The position numbers and the translations under genes were made by a program. The notes below the pieces were generated by a model, which saw nothing but the letters and a program-made list of their open reading frames with translations, searched no databases and had not been told where the DNA came from. From contig SVQE01000024.1 in NCBI GenBank assembly GCA_015065505.1, positions 1 to 36,755 on the forward strand: a DNA stretch of 36,755 bases. The letters are read 5' to 3'. Below are positions 1-8,294 of the stretch, one piece after another. Every line of letters begins with the position of its first letter. Position 1 is the first letter of the stretch. The DNA comes from Oscillospiraceae bacterium. GTDB taxonomy: Bacteria; Bacillota; Clostridia; Oscillospirales; Acutalibacteraceae.

Positions 1-625
1 CGCGTCCCCAGTCGAGCCCTGCAAAATCCTGCTCGGGGTCAAGCTCGAAGGTTACGCCGTCGTATTCAATTCTGCCCGACGCGCGCATACAGTTTATTTT
101 CTGATTATAGTAAAATGCGGTTTCGTCATTATCCCACGGCGTTGCAATAACCATTGAATCCTCGGGCTCCTCACTGAGAGTTATATAGCATCTAATGCCC
201 TTTGAGCCGTTAAAAGAGGGATAATTCATTCTGAGTATTCTTTTTTTGCCGAAATGAAGAAATTCCATGCCGAGCTTATTATTTTTGAAAACAACATTTC
301 CTTCTTTTGAGGAAGGGGGCATTTTAGTTGAGCCCATCGGGAACGGAACAATAATTGAATCCGTTTTTTCCATTGCCGATTTCAAATCAACAAGGCTTAC
401 GCTGTGCATTCCGAGATATCCGAGGTCTGATACCGTAAGGCACAGGCAGAGCTTGTTTTTATTGCTCATAATATAGTAGTAATCCCATTCCTTGATTCGG
501 GTTTTACGCTTTTTGATATCATTTCTTGAATATTCCTGAATCAGCGTTCTGCTCCAGCCGGGTTCAATAAGCTTTCCGTTTTCATCAAGAAGCTTGTGGG
601 GATTTGTAACTTCGTGGTTTCGCAT
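1..625 (-). CDS. DUF2804 family protein, 3' part missing
   Basis: This gene runs off the left edge, so about 208 N-terminal codons are visible. The protein begins MRNHEVTNPHKLLDENGKL and the visible part ends in a Gly-Leu-Asp-Trp-Gly-Arg stretch. Both features match my memory of the DUF2804 family, whose members are about 330-350 residues and have no established biochemical role. There is no signal peptide or membrane segment, so it is probably cytoplasmic. The ATG is preceded by a strong GGAAAGGAG site that lies in the 24-nt gap after the M20 peptidase gene, so the two are probably co-transcribed. The family call rests on recalled motifs and is moderately sure; function is unknown. Confidence 0.72.
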   Translation of the reverse strand, partial: MRNHEVTNPHKLLDENGKLIEPGWSRTLIQEYSRNDIKKRKTRIKEWDYYYIMSNKNKLCLCLTVSDLGYLGMHSVSLVDLKSAMEKTDSIIVPFPMGSTKMPPSSKEGNVVFKNNKLGMEFLHFGKKRILRMNYPSFNGSKGIRCYITLSEEPEDSMVIATPWDNDETAFYYNQKINCMRASGRIEYDGVTFELDPEQDFAGLDWGR

Positions 626-649
626 AAATTTACTCCTTTCCTGATAGCA

Positions 650-1765
650 TCAGTTTTTATTCAGCATAAGCTCAAGCGCTAACTTCGCAGCCGTTTCAAG
701 CTCGCTAACGCTTGTGTATTCATCAACCGAATGGCAGTTATTCATTCCCGTTGCAACAACAAGTCCTTCAACGCCGTGCTCGGCAAAAACATTGTTATCC
801 GAACCGCCGAAGGTTGCAAAAAGCTCGCCCGAAAGACCGAGCTTTGAACAGCAATCCTTAAATCGAACTGCAACCTCGCTGCCGTTTTCAACATTGAATG
901 CCTTAACTGCAATTTCGTATTCTATTTCGCATTTTGCGCCGAATTCCTCTGCCGAGGCTTTGCATATTTCTTCAACCTCTTTGAAGGAATTCATAACCTT
1001 TGAATCATCAAAGCTTCTGATTTCGCCCTTGATTTCACATAAATCGGGAACAATATTTGTTGCCTTTCCGCCCTGAATAACGCCAACATTTGCAGTCATA
1101 CCCTCGGCAATAGCACCGCAGGGAATTTTTGAAACCGCAAGCGCCGCAGGTTTGATTGCGTGAATGCCCTCGGTTGCGGCAAATGCAGCGTGGGCGCTTT
1201 TGCCCGTAAATTTAGCAGTATATGAAAGAATTGTTGGCGCCTTTGAAGCCGCGCCGCCGATTTCGCCGTCCATATCAAAAACATATGCCTGCCTTGCTTT
1301 AAGACGCGAATAATCAAAGAACGCGCTTCCGCCGCAGTGGGTTTCCTCGCTTACAGTGAAAAGAAGCTCAATGGGTCTGTGGGAAAGGTTATTCTCTTTG
1401 ATAACCGTGAGCGCTTCAAGGATTGAAACAATGCCTGCAACATCGTCAGAGCCTAAAACAGTGTCGCCCTTTGAGGTTATTTTGCCGTCCTCGTGAATAA
1501 CGGCGCATTTGCCCTTTGCAGGCTCAACCGTATCCATATGAGCAGAGAAAACAAGGGGCTCAAGAGCGCTGTCGCCATCAATAAATGCATAAAGATTACC
1601 CGTTGTTCCGCCCGATTTTTCGCCTGCGTTATCCTCTGTTGCTTCAACACCAAGCTTTTTAAGATAATCCTTAACATACTCGCAGACAAGCCTTTCATCG
1701 TGAGAAGGACTGTCAAGCGAAACAATCGATTTGAAATTTTCAATTAATCTTTGAGTATTAACCAT
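650..1765 (-). CDS. M20 family metallopeptidase, PepT-like
   Basis: Probable cytoplasmic zinc aminopeptidase or dipeptidase of the M20/M25/M40 family, closest in layout to PepT-like proteins of about 370 residues. Metal-site motifs appear in order: SAHMDTV (His and Asp near 76-78), LGSDDVAG (bridging Asp near 107), SEETHCGG (catalytic and metal Glu near 140-141), FDMDG, and a C-terminal NCHSVDEYTS with the last His ligand. The central stretch is the usual dimerisation domain (GKSAHAAFAATEG). I chose the ATG of MVNTQRL because a GTG three codons upstream lies almost on top of the AAGG ribosome site. It follows the ECF S-component gene by about 44 nt, so it may be an operon member. The exact substrate cannot be read from sequence. 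Confidence 0.9.
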   Translation of the reverse strand: MVNTQRLIENFKSIVSLDSPSHDERLVCEYVKDYLKKLGVEATEDNAGEKSGGTTGNLYAFIDGDSALEPLVFSAHMDTVEPAKGKCAVIHEDGKITSKGDTVLGSDDVAGIVSILEALTVIKENNLSHRPIELLFTVSEETHCGGSAFFDYSRLKARQAYVFDMDGEIGGAASKAPTILSYTAKFTGKSAHAAFAATEGIHAIKPAALAVSKIPCGAIAEGMTANVGVIQGGKATNIVPDLCEIKGEIRSFDDSKVMNSFKEVEEICKASAEEFGAKCEIEYEIAVKAFNVENGSEVAVRFKDCCSKLGLSGELFATFGGSDNNVFAEHGVEGLVVATGMNNCHSVDEYTSVSELETAAKLALELMLNKN

Positions 1766-1809
1766 AATAACCACTGCCTTTGCTTTGATAATACTAATAT
1801 ATCACTAAT

Positions 1810-2511
1810 TTATTTTTCTTTCAATATGTTATACTTCGTGTTTATTCTCTGAATTATCTTTATGAAGCCCTCGCCGAAGAAAAACAGAAAAACAGCTGTT
1901 GCTATTCCGAAGGTGAGATTAAACGGCATTCCTGCTGCGTAGATTGAAAGCACGCCCGAAAGAGTTATGTTATCCCCGAGCGACATAAAAATTGTTGAAA
2001 TATCAACAATAAGTCCGTAAAGGAATGATGCCGATAAAAAACCGTAAAGCGCAAGCAGATATTTGTTTGTGCTTCGTTTGAAAATTATTCCTGCAATAAA
2101 GCCTACAAGCCCCATTGCCGCCATCTGAAACGGGGTCCATATTCCCTGCGAGAAGATGAAGTTTGAAACAAACATCGAAAACGCGCCGACAATATATCCC
2201 CTCTCAGCGCCAAGGCAAACGGCTGACGCGATAACAACTGCTGCTATCGGCTTAACCTCGGGTATCAGATAGAACGCCGCTCTTGAAACAACCGCAAGCG
2301 CAATCAGGCTTGCAACAAGCGTTATTTCCCTTGCCGAAATGCTTTTCAGCTCGAATGAAACAAAGAACGGAAGCATTGAAAGAACAAGTATGCCTGCCGA
2401 AGCTATGTAGAAATTAAGCTTTTCGCTGAAAAACAGCTGCCAAATAATAACGCCCGTAAGAATCAGAGCCATTATAACGAAGAGCAGCGCAGTTTTGAAT
2501 TTTTTATTCAT
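1810..2511 (-). CDS. ECF transporter substrate-binding S component
   Basis: A 233-residue integral membrane protein with about seven to eight hydrophobic segments: two at the N-terminus, then a typical S-component core (REITLVASLIALAVVSRAAF, then GIWTPFQMAAMGLVGFIAG). In ECF transporters the S component binds the vitamin or metal and docks on the T subunit and ATPases. Its ATG overlaps the TGA of the ATPase gene as ATGA, with AGGAG upstream, so I reject a GTG four codons earlier. Being encoded with its own ATPases and T subunit makes this a group I (dedicated) system. No riboswitch or neighbouring biosynthetic gene reveals the substrate; the adjacent peptidase is the only hint and is weak. 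Confidence 0.85.
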   Translation of the reverse strand: MNKKFKTALLFVIMALILTGVIIWQLFFSEKLNFYIASAGILVLSMLPFFVSFELKSISAREITLVASLIALAVVSRAAFYLIPEVKPIAAVVIASAVCLGAERGYIVGAFSMFVSNFIFSQGIWTPFQMAAMGLVGFIAGIIFKRSTNKYLLALYGFLSASFLYGLIVDISTIFMSLGDNITLSGVLSIYAAGMPFNLTFGIATAVFLFFFGEGFIKIIQRINTKYNILKEK

Positions 2512-3986
2512 ATTCCGCCGCACTCCTTAAGGTCATCAATGCTGACAATATCGCATTTTGTTATTTTTGCAACCGTGCTTGTATAAAGGCTGAGGGACGA
2601 AAAGAACTCTCTTCTCGGTTTTGTTGCAACAATTTTTCCCATTGATAAGAAGGACGCGCAGTCGCAGTATCTTGAAATAAATTCAATATCGTGCGAAACA
2701 ATCAGAATTGTTTTTCCCTGCTCGCAAAGCTGTTTAAGAAGCTGTGCAAGCTTATCTTTGAGCACGCAGTCAAGCCCGTTAGTTGGCTCATCGAGCAGAA
2801 TTATATCCGCATTCCTTTCAAGCACCTTTGCAAGCGCAAGTCTCTGCGCCTGACCGCCCGAAAGGTCGTAGGGGTGGCGCTCGGCAATATCCGATATTTC
2901 AAGGAAATCGCATAACTCGCCGAAGCTTACTTCATCGGCGCATTTTTCCTTTGTGAAAATATCAAAAACATTCTGCGAGAGCATTGAAATACTTGCTTTT
3001 GATTTGATTTTGCCCCTGTAAGGCTTATAAACGCCTGCAATAACCTTTAGAAGTGTTGTTTTTCCGCAGGCATTTGCGCCGAGAATTGCGTTGATTTTTC
3101 CTTCATAAACATCGAGCGAAAGATTTGAAAGAACATCCCTGCCCTTTTCATAGGCAAAGTATATGTTTTTAAGTTCAAGAATAGTTTTTAAATCCGCTTT
3201 TTGCGGTGAAATCGGATTTATATTCTTTGAAGCAAATATCTCGCTGCACTCTGCAACGGTTGAGGCGTTATCGTAGAGCCTCATCTGAATCGGAATTGCG
3301 CCGATTAGCGCGTTATTGTTTTCTTTAAGATATTCAACCGTGCTCTTCGGCTCGGCTTTTATAAGAAGGCTGCCGTTTTCAATAAGCATAATGCTGTTTG
3401 CGCTTTCAAAAAGAGCGTCAGCGTTCTGCTCGGCAATAATAATTGTTGTTGAAAAATCGCGGTGCATTTTCTTGATTATATCAACAAAACGCATTGCCGA
3501 AACGGGGTCGAGCCTTGAGGTTGGCTCATCGAGAATCAGTATATCGGGATTGTTTATCATAACAGCCGCAAGATTTAAAAGCTGTTTTTCACCGCCCGAA
3601 AGCTCTGAAACCTCGCTTTCAAGCTTGCTTTCAAGATTGAAATATGAAGCGCTCTGCGCCACAGCAAGCTCTATTTCCTGCTCGCTTTTTCCTTCGTTTG
3701 CAAGCGAAAACGCAAGCTCGGAGAAAACCTTGTTGCAAACAATGCTTTCTTCAACATTCTGCGCAACATAGCCGACTCTGCCGAAAGTGCTTATATCACC
3801 GCTTAATTTTCCATAGGGTGCAATCTCTTTTTTCAGCAGCTTTAAGAGTGTTGATTTGCCTGCTGCGGATTTGCCCATAACAACGCAGAGCTCGCCCTTT
3901 TCAACGGAAAACGAAACATTATTCAGCGCATTATATTCACTTTGGGGATATGCAAAGCTCAGCTTTTCGCATTTGATAGCTTCCAT
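2508..3986 (-). CDS. ECF transporter ATPase, two ABC domains fused (EcfA-EcfA')
   Basis: A 492-residue cytoplasmic ATPase with two complete ABC cassettes in one chain. Domain 1 has Walker A GKSAAGKST near 38-46, signature LSGGEKQ and Walker B ILILDEPTSRLD. Domain 2 starts near 265, with Walker A GANACGKTT, signature LSGGQAQ and Walker B IILLDEPTNGLD. Most ECF systems encode EcfA and EcfA' separately; the fused form occurs in some Clostridia. It powers the S component next door. The ATG of MEAIKC is chosen because GGAGG lies 7 nt before it; an in-frame ATG five codons upstream overlaps that site. The gene begins inside the 3' end of the T-subunit gene, so translation is probably coupled. Confidence 0.93.
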   Translation of the reverse strand: MEAIKCEKLSFAYPQSEYNALNNVSFSVEKGELCVVMGKSAAGKSTLLKLLKKEIAPYGKLSGDISTFGRVGYVAQNVEESIVCNKVFSELAFSLANEGKSEQEIELAVAQSASYFNLESKLESEVSELSGGEKQLLNLAAVMINNPDILILDEPTSRLDPVSAMRFVDIIKKMHRDFSTTIIIAEQNADALFESANSIMLIENGSLLIKAEPKSTVEYLKENNNALIGAIPIQMRLYDNASTVAECSEIFASKNINPISPQKADLKTILELKNIYFAYEKGRDVLSNLSLDVYEGKINAILGANACGKTTLLKVIAGVYKPYRGKIKSKASISMLSQNVFDIFTKEKCADEVSFGELCDFLEISDIAERHPYDLSGGQAQRLALAKVLERNADIILLDEPTNGLDCVLKDKLAQLLKQLCEQGKTILIVSHDIEFISRYCDCASFLSMGKIVATKPRREFFSSLSLYTSTVAKITKCDIVSIDDLKECGGI

Positions 3987-4825
3987 AGCATTTCCTCCCA
4001 TACTTCAACGATAAACGGAACTGTTTGAGATAAGCAAAAAACGATGAACACAGGCACATCAAAGCTTTTAATTATGATAACGGGGTCGAAAATAAAACTT
4101 ATATTCCCTGCCGCCTTTGAATAGAACACATAGGCAAAGGATAATATCAGAAATACTAAAATAATAACATCCTCTTTGCAGAGCTTAAATCTTCTGAAGC
4201 TCAGCGCGCCTGCTTTATATCCCCTTGCGCTCATAGAATCCGCTGTTATAATACTGCTCTCAAGCGAATAGCTGATAAGCGCCGAAAGATTGTTTACAGC
4301 TGAATTGAATTTAGCTTTTATTCCCTTTGGCTTTTCGCCGCCGTCAAGGGCAAGCCGGGCTTCATTTATTTCCTTCATCTTTTTATTGAATCGCGGAATG
4401 AAGCCGAGAATCATTGAAAACATAAGCGAAAGCTTAGGCGCAAAGGAAAAGAGATATAACACCCTGTCGCCGTCGGAATTAAAGCTCAGCGCGGTAAACC
4501 ACAGCAGAACGGACGCAAAAACCAAGCCCTGATTGAAGCCGTAGAACAGAGCCTGAAGCGTGAAATCGGTGTGGGATATTCTGAATAAAACATCCGCGCC
4601 GTAGTGTGCGAAAAGCATATTGAAAACACTTACAATCAAAACGATGAAAACAACTAATTTCAGGTTTTTAAGTATTCTGTTTTTGCATATAACCGCGGTA
4701 TATAAAAATGCGCCAATAAGCGAAGCAAAAGAAAAGAAGGGATTTGAAGCAATTAAAACAAATATCAGAGAAAACGCATAAAAAACGAGATGCGTTACAG
4801 GATGCAGCTTTGAAAATCTGTTCAT
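3959..4825 (-). CDS. ecfT: ECF transporter transmembrane T component (EcfT)
   Basis: A 288-residue polytopic membrane protein with about five to six hydrophobic helices. The cytoplasmic region between helices carries EINEARLALDGG and SMSARGYKAG, the two Ala-Arg-containing coupling motifs by which EcfT touches the ATPases. It links ATP hydrolysis to toppling of the S component. Its start has a strong AAAGGAGGGG site 6 nt upstream. Its 3' end overlaps the ATPase gene by 28 nt, and the order T, AA', S forms a compact operon. The 88-nt gap upstream holds a strong hairpin after mreB, so the operon may have its own promoter, though I see no clear one. Confidence 0.9.
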   Translation of the reverse strand: MNRFSKLHPVTHLVFYAFSLIFVLIASNPFFSFASLIGAFLYTAVICKNRILKNLKLVVFIVLIVSVFNMLFAHYGADVLFRISHTDFTLQALFYGFNQGLVFASVLLWFTALSFNSDGDRVLYLFSFAPKLSLMFSMILGFIPRFNKKMKEINEARLALDGGEKPKGIKAKFNSAVNNLSALISYSLESSIITADSMSARGYKAGALSFRRFKLCKEDVIILVFLILSFAYVFYSKAAGNISFIFDPVIIIKSFDVPVFIVFCLSQTVPFIVEVWEEMLWKLSNAKS

Positions 4826-4886
4826 TTCTTCCCCTCCTTTTTAAAAATCTGTGCGAAGCTGCTAAAAGCTCTTCACTCTTAATTTT

Positions 4887-4912
4887 AACAGGGCTGCAAA
4901 TGCAGCCCTGTT
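4887..4912 (-). terminator. Perfect 12-bp hairpin just after the mreB stop codon
   Basis: AACAGGGCTGCA and its exact complement TGCAGCCCTGTT are separated by only two bases, starting two bases after the mreB TGA. No good U-tract follows on the minus strand (TTAAAATTAAG), so it may be a weak terminator or an mRNA 3'-end stabiliser between mreB and the ECF operon. Next to it, plus-strand CTCTTCACTCTTAATT looks like a trace of the heptamer repeats seen elsewhere in the window. Confidence 0.5.
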
Positions 4913-4913
4913 A

Positions 4914-5942
4914 TCAGTTAATTCTAACATCTTCCTTTGTTTTAAACTGATAACCGTAGTTATCAAGAATGTGCATTTTATTAAGCGCAACCAAAGCGCC
5001 CTTTGAAACGCACAAACCGCCCTGCGGAACAACTCTAACATTGAGGTTGAGCGCATTTGAAAAGAGCTTATCAAGCCCGTAAAGCTCTGCAGAGCCGCCT
5101 GTTAAAAGCACCTCGCCCGAGGCGATATCCGCAACAAGCTGCGGCGAGCTTCTTTCAAACATAGCCTGAGCCGCCGTTGTTAATTCCTTTAAGAGAGGCT
5201 TTAAACAATGACAAATATCATTAGAGCTTACATCAACGGTTTTGGGCATTGAATCAAGAGCGCTTCTGCCTCTGACCGTCATTGTTACCTCTTCATCCCT
5301 TGCAACGGCACAGCCGATTGTTTTTTTAACTTCCTCTGCTGTTCGCAGTCCGATTAATATATCGTATTTTTCCTTTAAGAATTTTGCTATTTCGGCATCA
5401 AAGTCATCGCCTGCGATTTTAACCGTTTCGGTTTGATTCATTGAGCCCTGCGAAACAACCGCCATATCTGTGTTACCGCCGCCGATATCAATGATAAAAA
5501 CGCCGTTTGGCTGAAGGGGGTCAATGCCTGCGCCGAACGCAGCGCAAAGAGGCTCTTCAACAAGGCAAACAGACCTTGCGCCTGCGGAAATAATAACCGA
5601 AAGCACAGTTCTTTTTTCAACCTCGGTTGCAAGCGCAGGAACACTTGCAACAACCCTGGGTCTGAACACATTCTTTTTTATTACTCTGTTTATAAAAAAC
5701 TTAAGCATCTGCTGGGTTAGCGAATAATTGCTGATAACACCGTTAACAACGGGCTGAATAACAGCAACGCCCTTGGGCTCTCTGCCCTGAAGATAATATG
5801 CGCGTCGCCCTGCATAAAGTATTCTTTCAGTTTCAATGTCATAGGCAACATAGCTCGGCTCGTTCAAAACCACTCCCTTTGAGGGAACGGAAATAACAAC
5901 CGTGCTTGTTCCCAAATCCAAACCTAAATCGTATCCGAACAT
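4914..5942 (-). CDS. mreB: MreB-family rod shape-determining protein
   Basis: Bacterial actin of 342 residues, the usual MreB/Mbl length. The nucleotide-binding motifs are clear: phosphate 1 LGLDLGTSTVVI near 6-17, phosphate 2 FIIDIGGGNTDMAV near 150, and the adenosine motif EVLLTGGSAELYGL near 285. It would form membrane-bound filaments that direct lateral wall synthesis together with RodA, which lies elsewhere in the window. It is not next to mreC/mreD; instead it follows recD2 by 38 nt and precedes the ECF operon, so it may be one of several MreB paralogues (Mbl or MreBH type). The start has AGAGG 7 nt upstream. MreB family is sure; which paralogue is not. Confidence 0.93.
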   Translation of the reverse strand: MFGYDLGLDLGTSTVVISVPSKGVVLNEPSYVAYDIETERILYAGRRAYYLQGREPKGVAVIQPVVNGVISNYSLTQQMLKFFINRVIKKNVFRPRVVASVPALATEVEKRTVLSVIISAGARSVCLVEEPLCAAFGAGIDPLQPNGVFIIDIGGGNTDMAVVSQGSMNQTETVKIAGDDFDAEIAKFLKEKYDILIGLRTAEEVKKTIGCAVARDEEVTMTVRGRSALDSMPKTVDVSSNDICHCLKPLLKELTTAAQAMFERSSPQLVADIASGEVLLTGGSAELYGLDKLFSNALNLNVRVVPQGGLCVSKGALVALNKMHILDNYGYQFKTKEDVRIN

Positions 5943-5980
5943 AGCAATCCTCTGTTTGTTAGAAATATATAGTAATTATA

Positions 5981-8194
5981 TTATATATCCTCATTTGTTT
6001 CAATAAAAAATTTAAGAGCAGAAAACCTTTTTGCTTTTTTATCGTTTTCAACCATTGTTTTAATTCCCTGCTCGTTTCCTACAAGAACAAGAAGCTCCTT
6101 CGCCCTTGTTAATGCGGTGTAGAAAAGATTTCTGTAGGCAAGCTTCGGCGGTGTTGCAATAACGGGCATAACAACTGCATTAAATTCGCTGCCCTGGCTT
6201 TTGTGAACCGTCATTGCATATGCAAGCTCTATTTCCTTAACATTTTCCCTTGAATACATTGCCTCTTTATCATCGAATTTAACATTGATAATATCGTTTG
6301 CAAGGTCTATTTTTGTAAGTATTCCGATATCACCGTTAAAAACGCCCTGACCGTTATCGTTTGCCTTGAACCACGGAACATCGTAGTTATTCTTTATCTG
6401 CATAACGCGGTCGCCCTCTCTGAGCGTGTAGCCCTGATAGCGGATTTCCCTTTTTTCCTTTGACGGAGGATTGAGCCTTGATTGCAAAAGCGCATTGAGA
6501 TTCTGAGTTCCGCACTCACCCATTCTGCTCGGGCAAAGCACCTGAATATCGCTCATAGCGTCGTAGCCGTAGGATGCAGGAAGGCGTGAGGTTACAAGCT
6601 CAAGAATCTTTTTCGGCGCATTATATCGGCTGTCCTCTTTAAGAAGAAAGAAATCCGACTCATAGCTGTTATCAATAACGGGCATTTCGCCCTTAACAAC
6701 CCTGTGCGCGTTGGTAACAATTCTGCTTTCCATCGCCTGACGGAAAACCTTGTCAAGCGTTATAACATCAATTATATTGCTCTGTATTAAATCGTATAAA
6801 ACATTTCCTGCGCCGACGGGCGGAAGCTGGTCCTTATCGCCAACCATAATGAGCCTGCAATGAAGCGGCAGCGCGTCGAGCAGGGCTGCAAAAATAGTTA
6901 CATCAACCATTGAAAGCTCGTCAACTATAACCGCATCGAAATCAAGCGGATTTTTCAAGCCGTGAACAAAGCTCGGCTTTTCACTGTTCTCGCTGTATTC
7001 AACCTCAAGCAGACGGTGAATGGTTTTAGCCTCGTATCCGCAAAGTTCTTCCATTCGCTGCGCTGCTCTGCCCGTAGGCGCGGTTAAAGCAACTCGAAGT
7101 CCCCTGTTTTTCATCAGCGAAATAATTCCCCTGAGCGTTGTTGTTTTTCCCGTTCCGGGTCCGCCCGTTAAAACAAGAAGTCCCTTTTCAACGGCAATTT
7201 CAATGGCTTTTCGCTGTTTTTCATCAAAGCTGATATTGTGAGCTTCCTCAAATGCATAAATTTCCGAAGTGAATATTTCGTTTTCACGCGGCGGGAAATG
7301 CACCATAATATTTATTCTGTCTGCAATGGAGCGCTCTGCGTGGTATATATCGGGAATAAAAAGAAAATCCCTGCCGTCAATTTCTGCTTGAACAAGCATT
7401 TTATTTTCAATCGCATTATCAAGCGCGATATCAACATAATCCTCCTCGCAGCCGAGAAAGTCGCACGCAGGAGCAAAGATTTTATCCCTCGGAATGCAGG
7501 TGTGGCCGTTTTGCAGATTATGCGAAACAATGTGAACAACGGCTGCCTGAGCCCTGTAGTCATACGGAGGCTTAACATCAAGATTATCGGCAATCTCATC
7601 CGCCTTATCAAAATTAATTCCGAGCTGAGAGCCAATCATAGCATAGGGATTTGCCTTAATAAGCTCTATTGCATCGGATTTGAAAAGGCTGTATGCCTTA
7701 AGCGCCTGATGCTGGGTAAGCCCGAGAGCAGTAAGCTCAATTATTGCCTCGCGGGAAGCGAATTTGCTTTTGAAATCATCGCTTATCTGCCTTGCCTTTG
7801 TTATGCTGATGCCCTTAATCTGAGCCAGCCTTTCGGGCGAGTTTTCAATAATCTCAAAGGTTTCTGCACCAAAGCATTCAACAATTTTCTGCGCGGTTGC
7901 GCCCCTAATTCCCCTGATAATTCCCGAGGAAAGATATCTTAAAATGCCCGATGCATCCGCAGGAAGCGTCTGATGAACAACCTGAGCCTTGAACTGCCTG
8001 CCAAATGAGGGATGCATATCCCAGCTTCCCTCGCATTCAATCTCTGCGCCGACAGCAATTTCACCAACCGCACCGACAACGGTTATTCCCTCTCTTCCCG
8101 TATTAATGAGCGCAACACAAAAACCGGTATCCTCGTTATAAAAGGATACCTCCTCAACCGTTCCGATTAACTTTTCAAGCACTTCATTTTCCAT
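5981..8194 (-). CDS. recD2: RecD2-type ATP-dependent 5'-3' DNA helicase
   Basis: A 737-residue superfamily 1B helicase of the RecD2/YrrC type, which acts without RecBC in DNA repair and replication-fork upkeep. The N-terminus GTVEEVSFYNEDTGF matches the family start and is followed by an OB-like region and helix-hairpin-helix repeats (near 90-190). The motor starts near 320: Walker A LTGGPGTGKTTT near 343, Walker B VDELSMVD near 425, Q-rich GDKDQLPPVG, and the late motif YAMTVHKSQGSEF near 673. Length fits the family (about 715-745). The ATG has no Shine-Dalgarno sequence and lies just 6 nt after a strong TATAAT, so the mRNA is probably leaderless. Confidence 0.94.
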   Translation of the reverse strand: MENEVLEKLIGTVEEVSFYNEDTGFCVALINTGREGITVVGAVGEIAVGAEIECEGSWDMHPSFGRQFKAQVVHQTLPADASGILRYLSSGIIRGIRGATAQKIVECFGAETFEIIENSPERLAQIKGISITKARQISDDFKSKFASREAIIELTALGLTQHQALKAYSLFKSDAIELIKANPYAMIGSQLGINFDKADEIADNLDVKPPYDYRAQAAVVHIVSHNLQNGHTCIPRDKIFAPACDFLGCEEDYVDIALDNAIENKMLVQAEIDGRDFLFIPDIYHAERSIADRINIMVHFPPRENEIFTSEIYAFEEAHNISFDEKQRKAIEIAVEKGLLVLTGGPGTGKTTTLRGIISLMKNRGLRVALTAPTGRAAQRMEELCGYEAKTIHRLLEVEYSENSEKPSFVHGLKNPLDFDAVIVDELSMVDVTIFAALLDALPLHCRLIMVGDKDQLPPVGAGNVLYDLIQSNIIDVITLDKVFRQAMESRIVTNAHRVVKGEMPVIDNSYESDFFLLKEDSRYNAPKKILELVTSRLPASYGYDAMSDIQVLCPSRMGECGTQNLNALLQSRLNPPSKEKREIRYQGYTLREGDRVMQIKNNYDVPWFKANDNGQGVFNGDIGILTKIDLANDIINVKFDDKEAMYSRENVKEIELAYAMTVHKSQGSEFNAVVMPVIATPPKLAYRNLFYTALTRAKELLVLVGNEQGIKTMVENDKKAKRFSALKFFIETNEDI

Positions 8195-8200
8195 AGGTTT

Positions 8201-8228
8201 ATTATAGCATAAACCAATTAAAATTCAA
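8201..8228 (-). promoter_or_regulatory. recD2 promoter with extended -10, leaderless start
   Basis: Read on the minus strand: TTGAAT, 16 nt, then TGC-TATAAT (-10 at 8206-8201). The recD2 ATG begins 6 nt past the -10 box, where transcription itself should start. No AGGAG-like site lies between them. Confidence 0.7.
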
Positions 8229-8260
8229 CTTTTAAAAACTTTTTTATAAAAACCGAGCTT

Positions 8261-8273
8261 TTTATGCTATAAT
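8261..8273 (+). promoter_or_regulatory. fic promoter -10 region, mirror image of the recD2 promoter
   Basis: TTTATGCTATAAT holds an extended -10 (TG-C-TATAAT) 22 nt before the fic start codon. No good -35 is visible. The same 13 bases occur inverted at 8201-8213 as the recD2 -10 region, so the two divergent promoters are exact mirror images over that stretch. Confidence 0.6.
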
Positions 8274-8294
8274 ACTAAAAACGAGGTGATGGTA

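Noticed and set aside
7238-7942. Long open frame (234 codons) on the plus strand
   Set aside because: It is antisense to the strongly conserved recD2 helicase core, shows no family motifs and has no ribosome site; a shadow of recD2 codon bias.
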